This document shows, one piece after another, positions 9,701-18,133 of a stretch of DNA of 64,000 bases. Position 1 is the stretch's first letter. The number at the start of each line of letters is the position of its first letter. This stretch comes from Pedobacter endophyticus. Lineage in GTDB: Bacteria; Bacteroidota; Bacteroidia; Sphingobacteriales; Sphingobacteriaceae. The stretch lies in assembly GCF_015679185.1 (NCBI RefSeq), contig NZ_CP064939.1, forward strand, positions 1,612,001-1,676,000, written 5' to 3'. The translations under genes and the position numbers were made by a program. The notes beneath the pieces were generated by a model. That model saw only the letters and a list, made by a program, of their open reading frames with translations. It did no database searches and was not told the DNA's origin.

Positions 9701-9905
9701 AATCTCTAAAATAATAGCCATCAAAACGGTTCAGCCCACCCTTTGTACCAATCCAGATGAAACCCCTGTAATCTTGCGCTATTGCCGTAACCGTATTGTG
9801 CAATAAGCCATCATCAACCTGATAATTTTGGAAGTAATAAGATTGAGCCGACGAAATGACAACTTTTAACATCAATGTAAAAAGGAAACAAAAATGCATT
9901 AACAT
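6774..9905 (-). CDS. Periplasmic-sensing histidine kinase (Reg_prop beta-propeller, Y_Y_Y, HisKA, HATPase)
   Basis: Inner-membrane sensor kinase of 1043 residues. After a signal peptide (about 1-20, ending ISSAQS), a large periplasmic part carries repeated two-component propeller motifs such as GFIWIGTKGGLNRFDG, LLWIGTHQGVLK and VWLGTEDAGINKFDP (about 25-660). A Y_Y_Y domain follows (about 690-755, with LAPGKYQFAIKA), then one transmembrane helix (about 765-785), the dimerisation/phosphoacceptor region with H823 in NIAHEIQTPLT, and an ATPase domain ending in GSGIGLALAKHLAEMHHG. The H-box reads HEIQTP rather than the commoner HEIRTP. No receiver domain is fused; the adjacent regulator supplies it. 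The ligand is probably an oligosaccharide released at this locus (inference from the family). Confidence 0.94.
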   Translation of the reverse strand: MLMHFCFLFTLMLKVVISSAQSYYFQNYQVDDGLLHNTVTAIAQDYRGFIWIGTKGGLNRFDGYYFRDFSITEKLSGENSITVLREDKKRVLWIGTLNGLFFLNADSEKVQRLTLPLGYVGSIACDKNNNLWVTSNGKVYHYQPSTGKYFDTKIGGSSTEVDRNGLLWIGTHQGVLKTLETGNRNTNLNNLQTTFRTNVRWPITRILPTREFVLMATTHGLYKYNLKDGSTKALLTKNADGTDVYVRDLKILSNGECWLATERGIYIYNLTQDSYKNIQHKTGDYYSLSDNAVYCLIQDERKGIWAGTFFGGVNHLSTENNAFEKYFPTNLKNSISGKAVREICGDKDGYVWLGTEDAGINKFDPKTKSFTRFSGVGRTSDLSYPNIHGLLVQNDQIFAGPFLQGLEILNRQTGKLYKRFNNIIRPRSHIKAFVMSIAKTKNGQILVGTTGAGLFSYLPKAQKLVPVPQIPQNSYVYVIAEDHEGTIYTGSLGNGAFFFNPKTKRYGSIRFKDESDPKSMENMIQGIYEDKQQILWFCTEGGGLIRVAKDRKTFKRFGTKTGFPTNNVFRILEDDHQNLWISSLKGLICFNTKTEKFKVYSKANGLLTDQFNYNSAYKDQYGKMYFGSVKGLIAFHPDSLRKQTPTPPIYITSLHISSNSAAENTGQTQKPILATDSIVLNYNQSTFDVEFAALDYAAPDLIRYQYRMLGLNKQWTQINSNRKAYFTNLAPGKYQFAIKARSNIGLWQTPEKVLFIKILPPFYKSTAAYILYGILLISLTSLIIYFYHRSIEIKNQRKHQLFALNKEKEIYHSKIEFFTNIAHEIQTPLTLVKGPIDWALNKVNDPTTVERNLELVKKNIQRLITLTTQMLDFRKTEEYNFALNFEKVNINKLIIDQVEIFSLELSKQQLQLNLTLPKRTLHAWVDNEACTKIMSNLLSNAVKYAGSYINISMKVCNAEGKRNVVIRIENDGEMIDAEHQQKIFEPFYRVNHQKSIPGSGIGLALAKHLAEMHHGKLILIQNDEINIFELTIPINQEVKLDLS

Positions 9906-10560
9906 ATTATTACCGTTTTATAACTCATCATCAGTATAGCTTAAATCATCATTTTGGTTAGTAGAAAATCAATTCGTGCACCAGGGCAAATTGCAAAGTA
10001 AAGCTAAGCTGAGCATACAATGATAATAATTGTAAACTATTATCCATACCAAAGCTCAATTGATTTTTATAAATGAGACAAATAGGCATCAAATTGATCG
10101 AAAACGTTCAAATTGTTTGGTTTAATTTGTAACGGAGCTTCCACGTTTCGGGCATAACCAAATATAATTTAATGATTACAAGGATGCGGTTTCCAGCAAA
10201 TTCAATATTCGAAAATGAACAAAGAACTTGGGATGACAAGTTTTTCACCGAGTCGTCATTGCCCCAAAGGGGCTACTTTGTAGCGAGGCAGGGCCTTTGC
10301 GAGCCGAAGCAATCTGATTTACGGAATGAGATTGCTTCGTTCCTCGCAATGACGATCTTTCAAATGTCTGTCATTGGTAGCTTGACTGGAGAGCCTAATG
10401 CAAAATTAGGCGTACGGCACCGCCTGCGTGGGAAAGACGAACAGTCGAAGGAGATGTCTACAAACCATAGACCACCAGCAGGAAACAAATTGATTCCAGG
10501 GCACAATTGTGGTTGGAGGTTATTTGCTAAAGGTGCAAACTGAATTTTAAACGTTTAACA
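9906..10560. other. Divergent intergenic region with a dispersed repeat, no gene
   Basis: About 650 bp between the kinase and the sulfatase, which diverge here. 10227-10380 is a GTCATTGCGAG-type element; 10420-10480 resembles 5825-5865 (CCTGCGTGGGAA followed by GACGAAC and GGAGATGT). The open frame here reads through the repeat and is not a gene. Promoters for both genes must lie outside the repeat, but I cannot place them with confidence. Confidence 0.6.
10227..10380. repeat. GTCATTGCGAG-type dispersed inverted-repeat element, copy 2
   Basis: It is homologous to 5077-5211 over nearly its whole length, beginning TTGGGATGACAAG and including TTTTTCACCGAGTCGTCATTG. It carries an extra insert, CCCCAAAGGGGCTACTTTGTAG, that is missing from copy 1. 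The outer arms are GTCATTG and CAATGACG, and the inner arms GAAGCAATCT and AGATTGCTTC. Confidence 0.8.
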
Positions 10561-12228
10561 ATGATGAGGTATACTACAAAATTATCAATTGGTTTTGCCA
10601 TAATAGTAACTACAGTTATTACCGGGGCATCTTTTACGACTTATGATGTTGTTAAAAAATCATTAAAAATTGATAAAGCACCAAACATCCTGCTTATCCT
10701 TGCCGATGATATGGGCTATTCGGATATAGGTTGCTACGGCGGTGAGGTATCTACCCCAAACCTCGATCGCCTGGCATCAAACGGATTACGCTTTAGGCAA
10801 TTTTATAACGGGGCAAGGTGTTGCCCAACCAGAGCTTCACTGCTGACCGGCCTTTATCCACATCAGGCAGGTATTGGCCACATGACAAATGACCCGGAAG
10901 ATAGCACCGCTTTCCAAATGAATTTACCGGGTTACCAGGGCGCTTTAAACAACAAATGCGTTACTATTGCCGAAGTTTTAAAAACTGCTGGTTACCAAAC
11001 GCTGATGTCGGGCAAGTGGCACCTTGGCTATAATGGATTGCAAAGATGGCCATTGCAAAGGGGCTTCGATAAATATTATGGCATTCTGGCGGGCGCTACC
11101 AATTACTTCGAACCAACCGGATCGAGGGGATTAACATTCATGAATGAGCACGTAGAACCAAAGGGCGAGAACTTTTACCTCACCGATGCCATTACCGATA
11201 ATGCCATTGATTTTATGCAGCAAAGCAGTAAAAACGCCAATGCTCCGTTTTTTATGTACCTGGCTTATACCAGTCCGCATTGGCCGTTGCAGGCTTTCAA
11301 AAAGGATATTGACCGATACAGAGGCAAGTATAAAACAGGATGGAAAAAGTTAAGGGAAGAGCGCTTTAACCGGATGAGAAAAATGGGTGTAATTCTTCCG
11401 TCGGTAAAGTTAACGGAGGAAGACGGTGTTGACTGGGAAAAGCTTACACCTGAAAAAAAGGACGAAATGGATTATAGAATGGCTATTTACGCAGCTCAAA
11501 TTGACAGGATGGATCAAAATATCGGGAGAATAATTGCCATGCTGGAGCAATCTGGACAAATGGATAATACACTAATTCTTTTTCTGGCCGATAATGGAGC
11601 CTGTGCCGAAGGCGGCCAGTTAGGTGGTGGCCTGAAAGAAAATTTAGGATCTAAACGCGGCTATTTACTCAGTTATGGGCAATCGTGGGCGAATGTTTCC
11701 AATACGCCGTTTAAAAAATATAAGCATTGGGTAAATGAAGGTGGAATCAGTACCCCGCTTATTGTGCATTATCCAAAAGGTATTTCCAATGCAACAAAAG
11801 GGAAATTTACTGATCAATATGGGTTTCTGCCAGATATTATGGCCACAATCGTCGATGTATCCGGCGCAAAATATCCAACTCAGTTTAAAGGGAATTCAAT
11901 TTTACCAATGGAAGGAAAAAGCCTGATGCCAGTTATTCGGGGAAAGGAAAAATCAGTTCATCAACAGCCTATTTTTTGGGAACATGAAGGTAATGCGGCT
12001 ATGAGGGACGGCAATTTTAAGCTGGTTTGCGAATATGAAGCAGGAAAACCAAAAAAATGGGAATTGTATGATTTACTGAAAGACCGATCGGAAACACATG
12101 ATCTTGCCAATGCCCTACCAAATCAAGTGGCAACGATGTCTGCCGCTTACGAAAAATGGGCTTCAAGAGCAGGCGTAGAACCTTTTGATAAAATAAGAGA
12201 AATTATGGCTGCTAGGCGGAAGAAATAA
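10561..12228 (+). CDS. Family S1 arylsulfatase, exported
   Basis: Hydrolyses sulfate esters, probably on a polysaccharide, in the periplasm or at the surface. The 555-residue product has an uncleaved-looking or weak signal segment (about 8-25). The metal site is D49/D50 (ILADDMGYSDIGCYGG). The sulfatase signature C87-C-P-T-R91 carries the cysteine that an anaerobic or FGE-type maturase turns into formylglycine. Later metal and substrate residues include K151/H153 (SGKWHLGY), SPHWPLQ near 238 and LADNGACAEGG near 342. Length and the C-terminal HEGN...ELYDLLKDRSETHDLA part fit arylsulfatase A-like enzymes. It stands alone, divergent from the kinase. Two adjacent ATG codons open it; I took the first. 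The substrate is unknown. Confidence 0.93.
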   Translation: MMRYTTKLSIGFAIIVTTVITGASFTTYDVVKKSLKIDKAPNILLILADDMGYSDIGCYGGEVSTPNLDRLASNGLRFRQFYNGARCCPTRASLLTGLYPHQAGIGHMTNDPEDSTAFQMNLPGYQGALNNKCVTIAEVLKTAGYQTLMSGKWHLGYNGLQRWPLQRGFDKYYGILAGATNYFEPTGSRGLTFMNEHVEPKGENFYLTDAITDNAIDFMQQSSKNANAPFFMYLAYTSPHWPLQAFKKDIDRYRGKYKTGWKKLREERFNRMRKMGVILPSVKLTEEDGVDWEKLTPEKKDEMDYRMAIYAAQIDRMDQNIGRIIAMLEQSGQMDNTLILFLADNGACAEGGQLGGGLKENLGSKRGYLLSYGQSWANVSNTPFKKYKHWVNEGGISTPLIVHYPKGISNATKGKFTDQYGFLPDIMATIVDVSGAKYPTQFKGNSILPMEGKSLMPVIRGKEKSVHQQPIFWEHEGNAAMRDGNFKLVCEYEAGKPKKWELYDLLKDRSETHDLANALPNQVATMSAAYEKWASRAGVEPFDKIREIMAARRKK

Positions 12229-12305
12229 CAGAGTTTCCGCCTGAAATATTAATCGAACTGGTTATTCTGATCAGCATAAGCATCACGATTGGTGTTTTTA
12301 ACCTG

Positions 12306-14906
12306 TCATAAAGGAATGCTAAACCAAAATTCGCTGCCTTCGCCGATCTGGCTTTCTACACCAATTTTTCCTGCATGGCGGTAAATAATCTCTGCACATA
12401 AATAGAGCCCTATTCCAAAACCTGCAATGGTTTTCATTTGCTGACCCTCAACGCGGTAATAACGGTCAAAAAGCTTTGGCTGGTCCTCGGCACTAATTCC
12501 CATTCCATTGTCCTTTACACTCACCCTAATTTCTTTGTCAACTGTTTCCGACCTAACCCAAATGGTGCTTCCGCCTGGCGAATATTTTACGGCATTACTA
12601 ATCAGGTTGCTAATTACCTGACTTATTTTATCGCGGTCTGCATTAATCTGCACTTCGCCATTACTGGAGAATCTAATCTGGTGACTGCTGATCATGATCA
12701 TAAATTCTTCCTCAATTTCCTTCATCACCTCACCCAGCTCAAAACTGCTTTTATCGATATTGATCTTGCCAGCCTCCAGTCTCGAAACATTCAAAAAGCC
12801 ATTAATCATTGTGGTCATCTTTTTTACCTGGCTTAGCGATCTGTCCAGAGGCCCAAGAGACGAACTGTCATCAATGTTACGGGCTTTTCGCTGTAGGATC
12901 TGTAAAAAAGCATTCAGCGACGTAAGTGGTGTCTTAAGCTCGTGGCTTACCATTCCGATGAAGTCGTCTTTGCGCTGTTCTTCTTCCTTAATCCGCTCAA
13001 TGTCGGTAGTACTGCCCACCCACATGGTGATTTGCCCTTGCGAGTCGAGTATAGGTGAGGTTATATTAAGGTGCCAGCGGTAATTGCCATTAATATCTTT
13101 AAAGCGCATTTCCATTTCAAGTGCAACTCCTTTAGCAGCGGCCGCTTTTAAACGGCGCTGAAATTCCGGAATCTCATCGGGGTGCATCATCTCGTGATAG
13201 CCGAAATCCCGCAGGTCCTCAAAGTTCATCCCGCTGTAATCCAGCCATTGTTGATTAAAGAAAGTGACCTCTCCGCCAGGCAATGCATTGCTGATCTTGG
13301 CCGGTACAATGTCGGCCAGGGAACGGAAATGTTTTTCGCTTTCCTCAATTTTTTTGCGTGCAAGCACCTGCGTAGTAATGTCAACGGCAACGATCATGAG
13401 CGCAAATGGCTTGTTATCCGCGTCTTTTAGCGGCTCATAAACAAAATTGACGTGAACGGTCTCCGGCTTGCCGTTCCGCATGAGGGCAATTTCATGCTCA
13501 TTTGCATAATAGGTAGACCCGGTAGAAATAACCTGCGTTGTAATTGGTTCGTAAAAGGCTTTGGCTTCTGCGTTCACCTCCCAGTAGGGCAAATCATCAA
13601 AGGCTTCCCGCGGCTTTCCGATGATCTCCAGAAAAATATCATTTATCTCTACCACAAAGAGCGGATCTCCTTGCAATATGCACATGCCTACAGGCGCCTG
13701 TTTCACAATGTTTCTCAGGTTTTCCTCATTAGCGCTCAACCTGTCGTTGGCCAGCTGTTTCTCCTGGGTTTCTCTGAGCAGTTGCGCTTGTGCAACAACA
13801 AGCTCCTGGTTTGCCGATTCGAGCTCTTCATTGATGACCATGTATTCCTCATTGATAGCAGAAAGCTCCCTGTTAATTAAGGCGAGTTTATTCGTACTTT
13901 CTTTCAGTGCAGCACTGCTCATCTCCAATTGCTTTCGGTTGTTCACCTCTTCAGTAATATTAATTACCGTGACTAATATCGATTCTACCTCCCCGTTCTG
14001 CTCAAAGATGGGATCGTAAGAAAACCTGGCGTAATGCGATTTAAGCGTTCCATCCACGGTGCCCAGGATCACTTCTGTTTCAGGAAGGGAAAATCGTTTA
14101 CGGCTTTCCATCACCCCGCGCATCCGCTCGGGATTGGGCTGGCCATGCAACTCGGGAAAAATTTCTACAAGACTGCGCTCGAGCACCTGATCAAGCGTTC
14201 TTCGCCATACAGTGAGCATCGGTCCGTTGGCAATTTCGACAATGAGGTCTTTAGTCCTCAAAATTGCCATCGCAATAGGGGTGTTCATCACCATTGCCTC
14301 CAGCCGGTGCCTGGCAGATTCGGCGGCCTGAGTACCCTCAGCAACCCTTATCTCCAAATCTTCATTGAGCTCCTGCAAGGTAGTCTGCGCCAGTTGAAGC
14401 TCATCGTTAACCGCCATCAACTCTTCGTTTGTTGCCGCTAGCTCCCCATTAAGGGCCTGTTCATTTTCTAACGCCTCCCTCTGGCTTTCTTCAAATTTAA
14501 TCGCCTGCTCAGCGGCAACACGTTCGGTTACGTCGGTTGCAGTATGCAAAAGGCAGTAAGTTAAACCCGTTTCATCCGTCAACGCCCGGTATTCGAAATC
14601 AAAATAATAAGTTCCCAGTACGCCGCCAATTTCCAGGTTTGCAGGGGTATTGTGTGCTTTAAAGGTTTTACCGGTACGCCAAACATTTTGAAGAAGCGCC
14701 GTAAAGGGCTGGCCAACAATTTCCGGAATGGCCTGCTCAAAGGTTTTGCCAACCACTGTTTTATCTTTTCCCCAAATACGAAGCATTCCATTATTAACGA
14801 AGGCAATATGCAGTTCTTCGCTCGTGTAAATGGCCGTAGCGTCATTGGATAGCGATAATGCTTCAAGCAGGAATGTATTGCCTGAAATCTGGTTGGGCTG
14901 GATCAT
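12306..14906 (-). CDS. Orphan multi-PAS sensor histidine kinase
   Basis: Cytoplasmic sensor kinase of about 866 residues with no signal peptide or obvious membrane segment. Four PAS/PAC-like modules are seen at roughly 15-125, 205-325, 395-515 and 520-640 (for example GEVTFFNQQWLDYSGMNFED). Two glutamate-rich coiled coils sit between them, near 130-200 (ATNEELMAVNDELQLAQ) and 325-390 (EEYMVINEELESANQELVVA). HisKA follows, with the phosphoacceptor histidine near 655 in VSHELKTPLTSL, and then the ATPase domain ending FGIGLYLCAEIIYRHAGKIGVES. No response regulator is next to it. I start at the ATG at 14906 rather than the TTG one codon earlier. The signal sensed is unknown; the PAS folds suggest a redox, small-molecule or light-type input (family knowledge only). 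Confidence 0.93.
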   Translation of the reverse strand: MIQPNQISGNTFLLEALSLSNDATAIYTSEELHIAFVNNGMLRIWGKDKTVVGKTFEQAIPEIVGQPFTALLQNVWRTGKTFKAHNTPANLEIGGVLGTYYFDFEYRALTDETGLTYCLLHTATDVTERVAAEQAIKFEESQREALENEQALNGELAATNEELMAVNDELQLAQTTLQELNEDLEIRVAEGTQAAESARHRLEAMVMNTPIAMAILRTKDLIVEIANGPMLTVWRRTLDQVLERSLVEIFPELHGQPNPERMRGVMESRKRFSLPETEVILGTVDGTLKSHYARFSYDPIFEQNGEVESILVTVINITEEVNNRKQLEMSSAALKESTNKLALINRELSAINEEYMVINEELESANQELVVAQAQLLRETQEKQLANDRLSANEENLRNIVKQAPVGMCILQGDPLFVVEINDIFLEIIGKPREAFDDLPYWEVNAEAKAFYEPITTQVISTGSTYYANEHEIALMRNGKPETVHVNFVYEPLKDADNKPFALMIVAVDITTQVLARKKIEESEKHFRSLADIVPAKISNALPGGEVTFFNQQWLDYSGMNFEDLRDFGYHEMMHPDEIPEFQRRLKAAAAKGVALEMEMRFKDINGNYRWHLNITSPILDSQGQITMWVGSTTDIERIKEEEQRKDDFIGMVSHELKTPLTSLNAFLQILQRKARNIDDSSSLGPLDRSLSQVKKMTTMINGFLNVSRLEAGKINIDKSSFELGEVMKEIEEEFMIMISSHQIRFSSNGEVQINADRDKISQVISNLISNAVKYSPGGSTIWVRSETVDKEIRVSVKDNGMGISAEDQPKLFDRYYRVEGQQMKTIAGFGIGLYLCAEIIYRHAGKIGVESQIGEGSEFWFSIPL

Positions 14907-15200
14907 CAAAAGTAAAAAACAGGTAAAGTTAAGCTAATTTTCCCAGCTTGCGACTTACCAATATAAAAATATCCAACTGGCGAGCGGCGCAAACATCATA
15001 CTGAACAGTTTCTGTGCTAAAGCAAAGAACCGGCTAATGAATTAGGTATTGGGGTAGTGCTTTTGAAATTTAACTAATCAAGTGCCTTTTGGCTAAGCAA
15101 TCCGAAAAAACCTGATCCTATTGAAGATTTAATGATGGTAAGCCAATTTTAAATCTTAAATTTATTTCACTAACCACATTATCATTTTAATCCCTTCATT

Positions 15201-18053
15201 ATGAAACATTTAAAGGTGCTATTTCTGGTAGCCATTGTGGGTTTATTGGTTACCGGAAGCATGGTGATGAAAAACCATCATCTTCTGTTCTCTGATTCTG
15301 CCAAAGCAGGGATTTTTTCTCTGGAGCTTACTCGCTCTGATAGCGTACAATATCGTATTTTTTCGGAATGGAACAGGGAAGGCAATTACGTATTCGAACG
15401 CAACTGGAAAGACCCGGAAGAATCGGGTTCGATTATAACGGGGTTACAGACTGCTAAACGCCAAACTAACGCCGATTTTGGGTTTATTTTCTTTTACGTA
15501 TCGACTTTTATACTGCTGTTTTGGTATTTTTTTAAAGGGGTATCTACATCTACTGCCAGCATCAGCCAACGGCAATTTAAAATATTTGCGGGTACAGCGG
15601 TACTGATTGGGGTGCTGGATGTAGCCGAAAATTTTTACATCCTTCAAGCAATCCGTCATTTTGAGCAGCTTAATCCAAATATTCCCTCCATGATCCATTT
15701 AGCCAAATTTGTGGAAAACGGGGTTGCAATGAGTGTTTTTTATCTGGCATTGTTTAAGTTTATCCTGCTGGGCTGCATGTTGTTTTTCTTTGGCTGGAGC
15801 ATCAGTTTTTTCAAACGCTTAACCGGCTGGTTATCTATTCTGTCGGCAAATACCTTGTTTGCATTGCGCCTCAGCTGGACTTTCCGTATTGTACTTATTG
15901 TGTTGTTTGTGCTTTTTGCGCTGTTGAACTTTTCAGACCAGGGACAGGATTTGCTGATTACGATTAATACTTCTTTCTGGGGGACCATCATTTTTCTGAT
16001 TTGTATTTCGGTGCTGGCGGCGTTAAACTGGTACCTGCCTAAGCTGTATGCGGGCGGGTTTACCGATCTGCTGTTAACAGTGCCAAAAGGGTTTTCTATG
16101 CAGCACAAAAGCACGGTAGATTATGCCCGCTTACTGGGCGTACTTTCGTTTTTAATCCCTGCCGTGGGTATTTTAAGTACAATGAAACGGTACCATATGC
16201 CTTATCTTTTGGATGATGTGCCAGTGCTGGCAATATTGCTGGCGGCTTTAATTGCTTATTGGCAAATGTTGCGCCATAACTCGCTCGATACTTTCTTTGC
16301 ACCCAATAACATTTTTTCTTTTAGCCGTTACCTCACCGTAATGGCGCTGCTTTTTGCAGTGATGATCGGCTTTTACTTCATCAGAAACACCAATGTGGAG
16401 GAATATGGCCGGCTGTCGTACCTTTCACTCAATCTTTTTTTGCTTTCCTTCGCCTTTTTAATTTCTGTAACCTACCGGTCGAAAATCCAGCTGGTCAAAA
16501 ACATTCAAGTGGGGCCCATTGTGCTCATTTCCGGCCTGTTACTGGCACTGGTTTTTATTCTTTTCAATATCCCGTACATCCTTTTTGCGCTCACTGCCAA
16601 GTTTAGGTTTTTTACACTGGCCATTGCCATTTCTGCGCTCATTTGCTACCTTCTGCTATTTTCGTACCTGCTCATATTGGGCAAACGCACCAATGTGCAG
16701 TGGATTACTTTGTTACTTTTGGTGGGCGTTTCTATCTCTTATTTTAAAATGAGTGATTTTCATAAAGTCCATACCGTTAAAGCCGAAGCTAGCGGGCAAC
16801 ACTCATTACGTGCACACATCCGCAATTGGCTTAGTTTCAGGCGTGGAGTAATTGAAAGCTACGCAGCAGACCATGGCAGGCCCTATCCAGTATTTTTTGT
16901 TAATTCTTACGGCGGCGGCATCAGGGCATCGGTATGGGCTACAATGATTATTGGCGAACTCGATTCGCGGATGCTCAATGCCCGTGGCAGCAGGATGTTA
17001 GCCGACGACTTTCAACATCATGTATTTTCGTTTTCGGGTGCATCAGGCGGAACTGTTGGTTTCTCCTTTCTAACGGCCGATAGATTGGCTGCCGAAAACC
17101 AACTCGCCTCCACAAGATTTTTCCCGAAAAACGACGAAATTTATATGCACGACTATTTAACCGCTAATGTGGTGGGTATTTTTGGAAGAGATGTGCTCAT
17201 GTCTGTTATCGGCGGCAATTGGTACGATGACCGTTCGCGCCTGCAGGAAATTGGTTTCGAAAAAATATTGAAAGAAAAATATAAGATGGATTATAGTGTT
17301 GCTTTGAGAGCGGCCTGGAAACAATCAAATATGGAATTGCCGCTCCTTTTTAGTAACACCTATGATATTAATACCGGAAAAAAAGGAATTGTTGCGCCGG
17401 TATTGCTTAATCGGGATGATTTTCCGGGTTGTATCTTTATTCAGGACCTGATGAGGGCAAAACACCAGGACCTTCCACTTTCTGCGGCAGCTTTTTTAAG
17501 CGCACGTTTTCCGTACGTAAGCCCCACAGGGAAATTTGACGAGAAGCATCATTTTACCGACGGGGGAACAATTGAAAATTCGGGTGCAGAAACTTCACGT
17601 CAGGTGATCGAAGTTTTTGAAAGCGTACTTGCCGAGCCGCAATTCAGGGCGCTCAATATATCCATCAATTTGCTTTCAATCAGTAACAGCATTTTGGCTG
17701 CAGAACATCCTGTTCGCGATAAAAACATGTATGAAATTATAGCGCCGTTGCAGGGCATTTTAAAAACAATCAGCAGCAATGCGTTAAAGGCCGACACAAT
17801 AAACAGCGTTATTGCACAACGCAACAAAAAATACAGTTACAATAAAATCCAACCCACATCAGAGCTTATTGGGGGAAACTGGCCCGTATTGCCCCTGGGA
17901 TGGCAAATTTCGGATAATGCCCTTAAAGTAATGAAGAAAAGTATTAATGATCAACGCCCAAAAATTGATAAAATTTTATCGGTTTTTGGCACACTAAAAG
18001 AAGCCGCCGATACCGCAGTGCAACATCACGTGGCAAAAGTCAACCATCAGTAA
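15201..18053 (+). CDS. Polytopic membrane protein with C-terminal patatin-like lipase domain
   Basis: 950 residues. The N-terminal half (about 5-530) is strongly hydrophobic with roughly a dozen predicted membrane segments. The C-terminal half has the marks of a patatin-type phospholipase: an oxyanion-hole glycine run G571-G-G-I-R575, a nucleophile elbow GASGG with S615, and a catalytic DGG with D787 (HFTDGGTIENSG). Such enzymes use a Ser-Asp dyad to cleave membrane acyl lipids. The lipase part is probably cytoplasmic (inference). It converges with the next gene, which has the same kind of catalytic motifs but a different layout. Neither matches a standard bacterial patatin of 300-400 residues. 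The start ATG at 15201 opens a clean signal-anchor. Its role is unknown; phospholipid remodelling or a self-directed defence effector are both possible. Confidence 0.85.
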   Translation: MKHLKVLFLVAIVGLLVTGSMVMKNHHLLFSDSAKAGIFSLELTRSDSVQYRIFSEWNREGNYVFERNWKDPEESGSIITGLQTAKRQTNADFGFIFFYVSTFILLFWYFFKGVSTSTASISQRQFKIFAGTAVLIGVLDVAENFYILQAIRHFEQLNPNIPSMIHLAKFVENGVAMSVFYLALFKFILLGCMLFFFGWSISFFKRLTGWLSILSANTLFALRLSWTFRIVLIVLFVLFALLNFSDQGQDLLITINTSFWGTIIFLICISVLAALNWYLPKLYAGGFTDLLLTVPKGFSMQHKSTVDYARLLGVLSFLIPAVGILSTMKRYHMPYLLDDVPVLAILLAALIAYWQMLRHNSLDTFFAPNNIFSFSRYLTVMALLFAVMIGFYFIRNTNVEEYGRLSYLSLNLFLLSFAFLISVTYRSKIQLVKNIQVGPIVLISGLLLALVFILFNIPYILFALTAKFRFFTLAIAISALICYLLLFSYLLILGKRTNVQWITLLLLVGVSISYFKMSDFHKVHTVKAEASGQHSLRAHIRNWLSFRRGVIESYAADHGRPYPVFFVNSYGGGIRASVWATMIIGELDSRMLNARGSRMLADDFQHHVFSFSGASGGTVGFSFLTADRLAAENQLASTRFFPKNDEIYMHDYLTANVVGIFGRDVLMSVIGGNWYDDRSRLQEIGFEKILKEKYKMDYSVALRAAWKQSNMELPLLFSNTYDINTGKKGIVAPVLLNRDDFPGCIFIQDLMRAKHQDLPLSAAAFLSARFPYVSPTGKFDEKHHFTDGGTIENSGAETSRQVIEVFESVLAEPQFRALNISINLLSISNSILAAEHPVRDKNMYEIIAPLQGILKTISSNALKADTINSVIAQRNKKYSYNKIQPTSELIGGNWPVLPLGWQISDNALKVMKKSINDQRPKIDKILSVFGTLKEAADTAVQHHVAKVNHQ

Positions 18054-18133
18054 CATTTAAGTAACCTGATAAAAACGATGGCGGTTAAGCCTTTTGAAAC
18101 AGGTCTGGTAAACGGGATTTAATCCAATGGTAT

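Noticed and set aside
10172..10543. 123-codon open frame before the sulfatase
   Set aside because: It reads through the GTCATTGCGAG-type element and similar repeats, with no conserved motif or credible leader.
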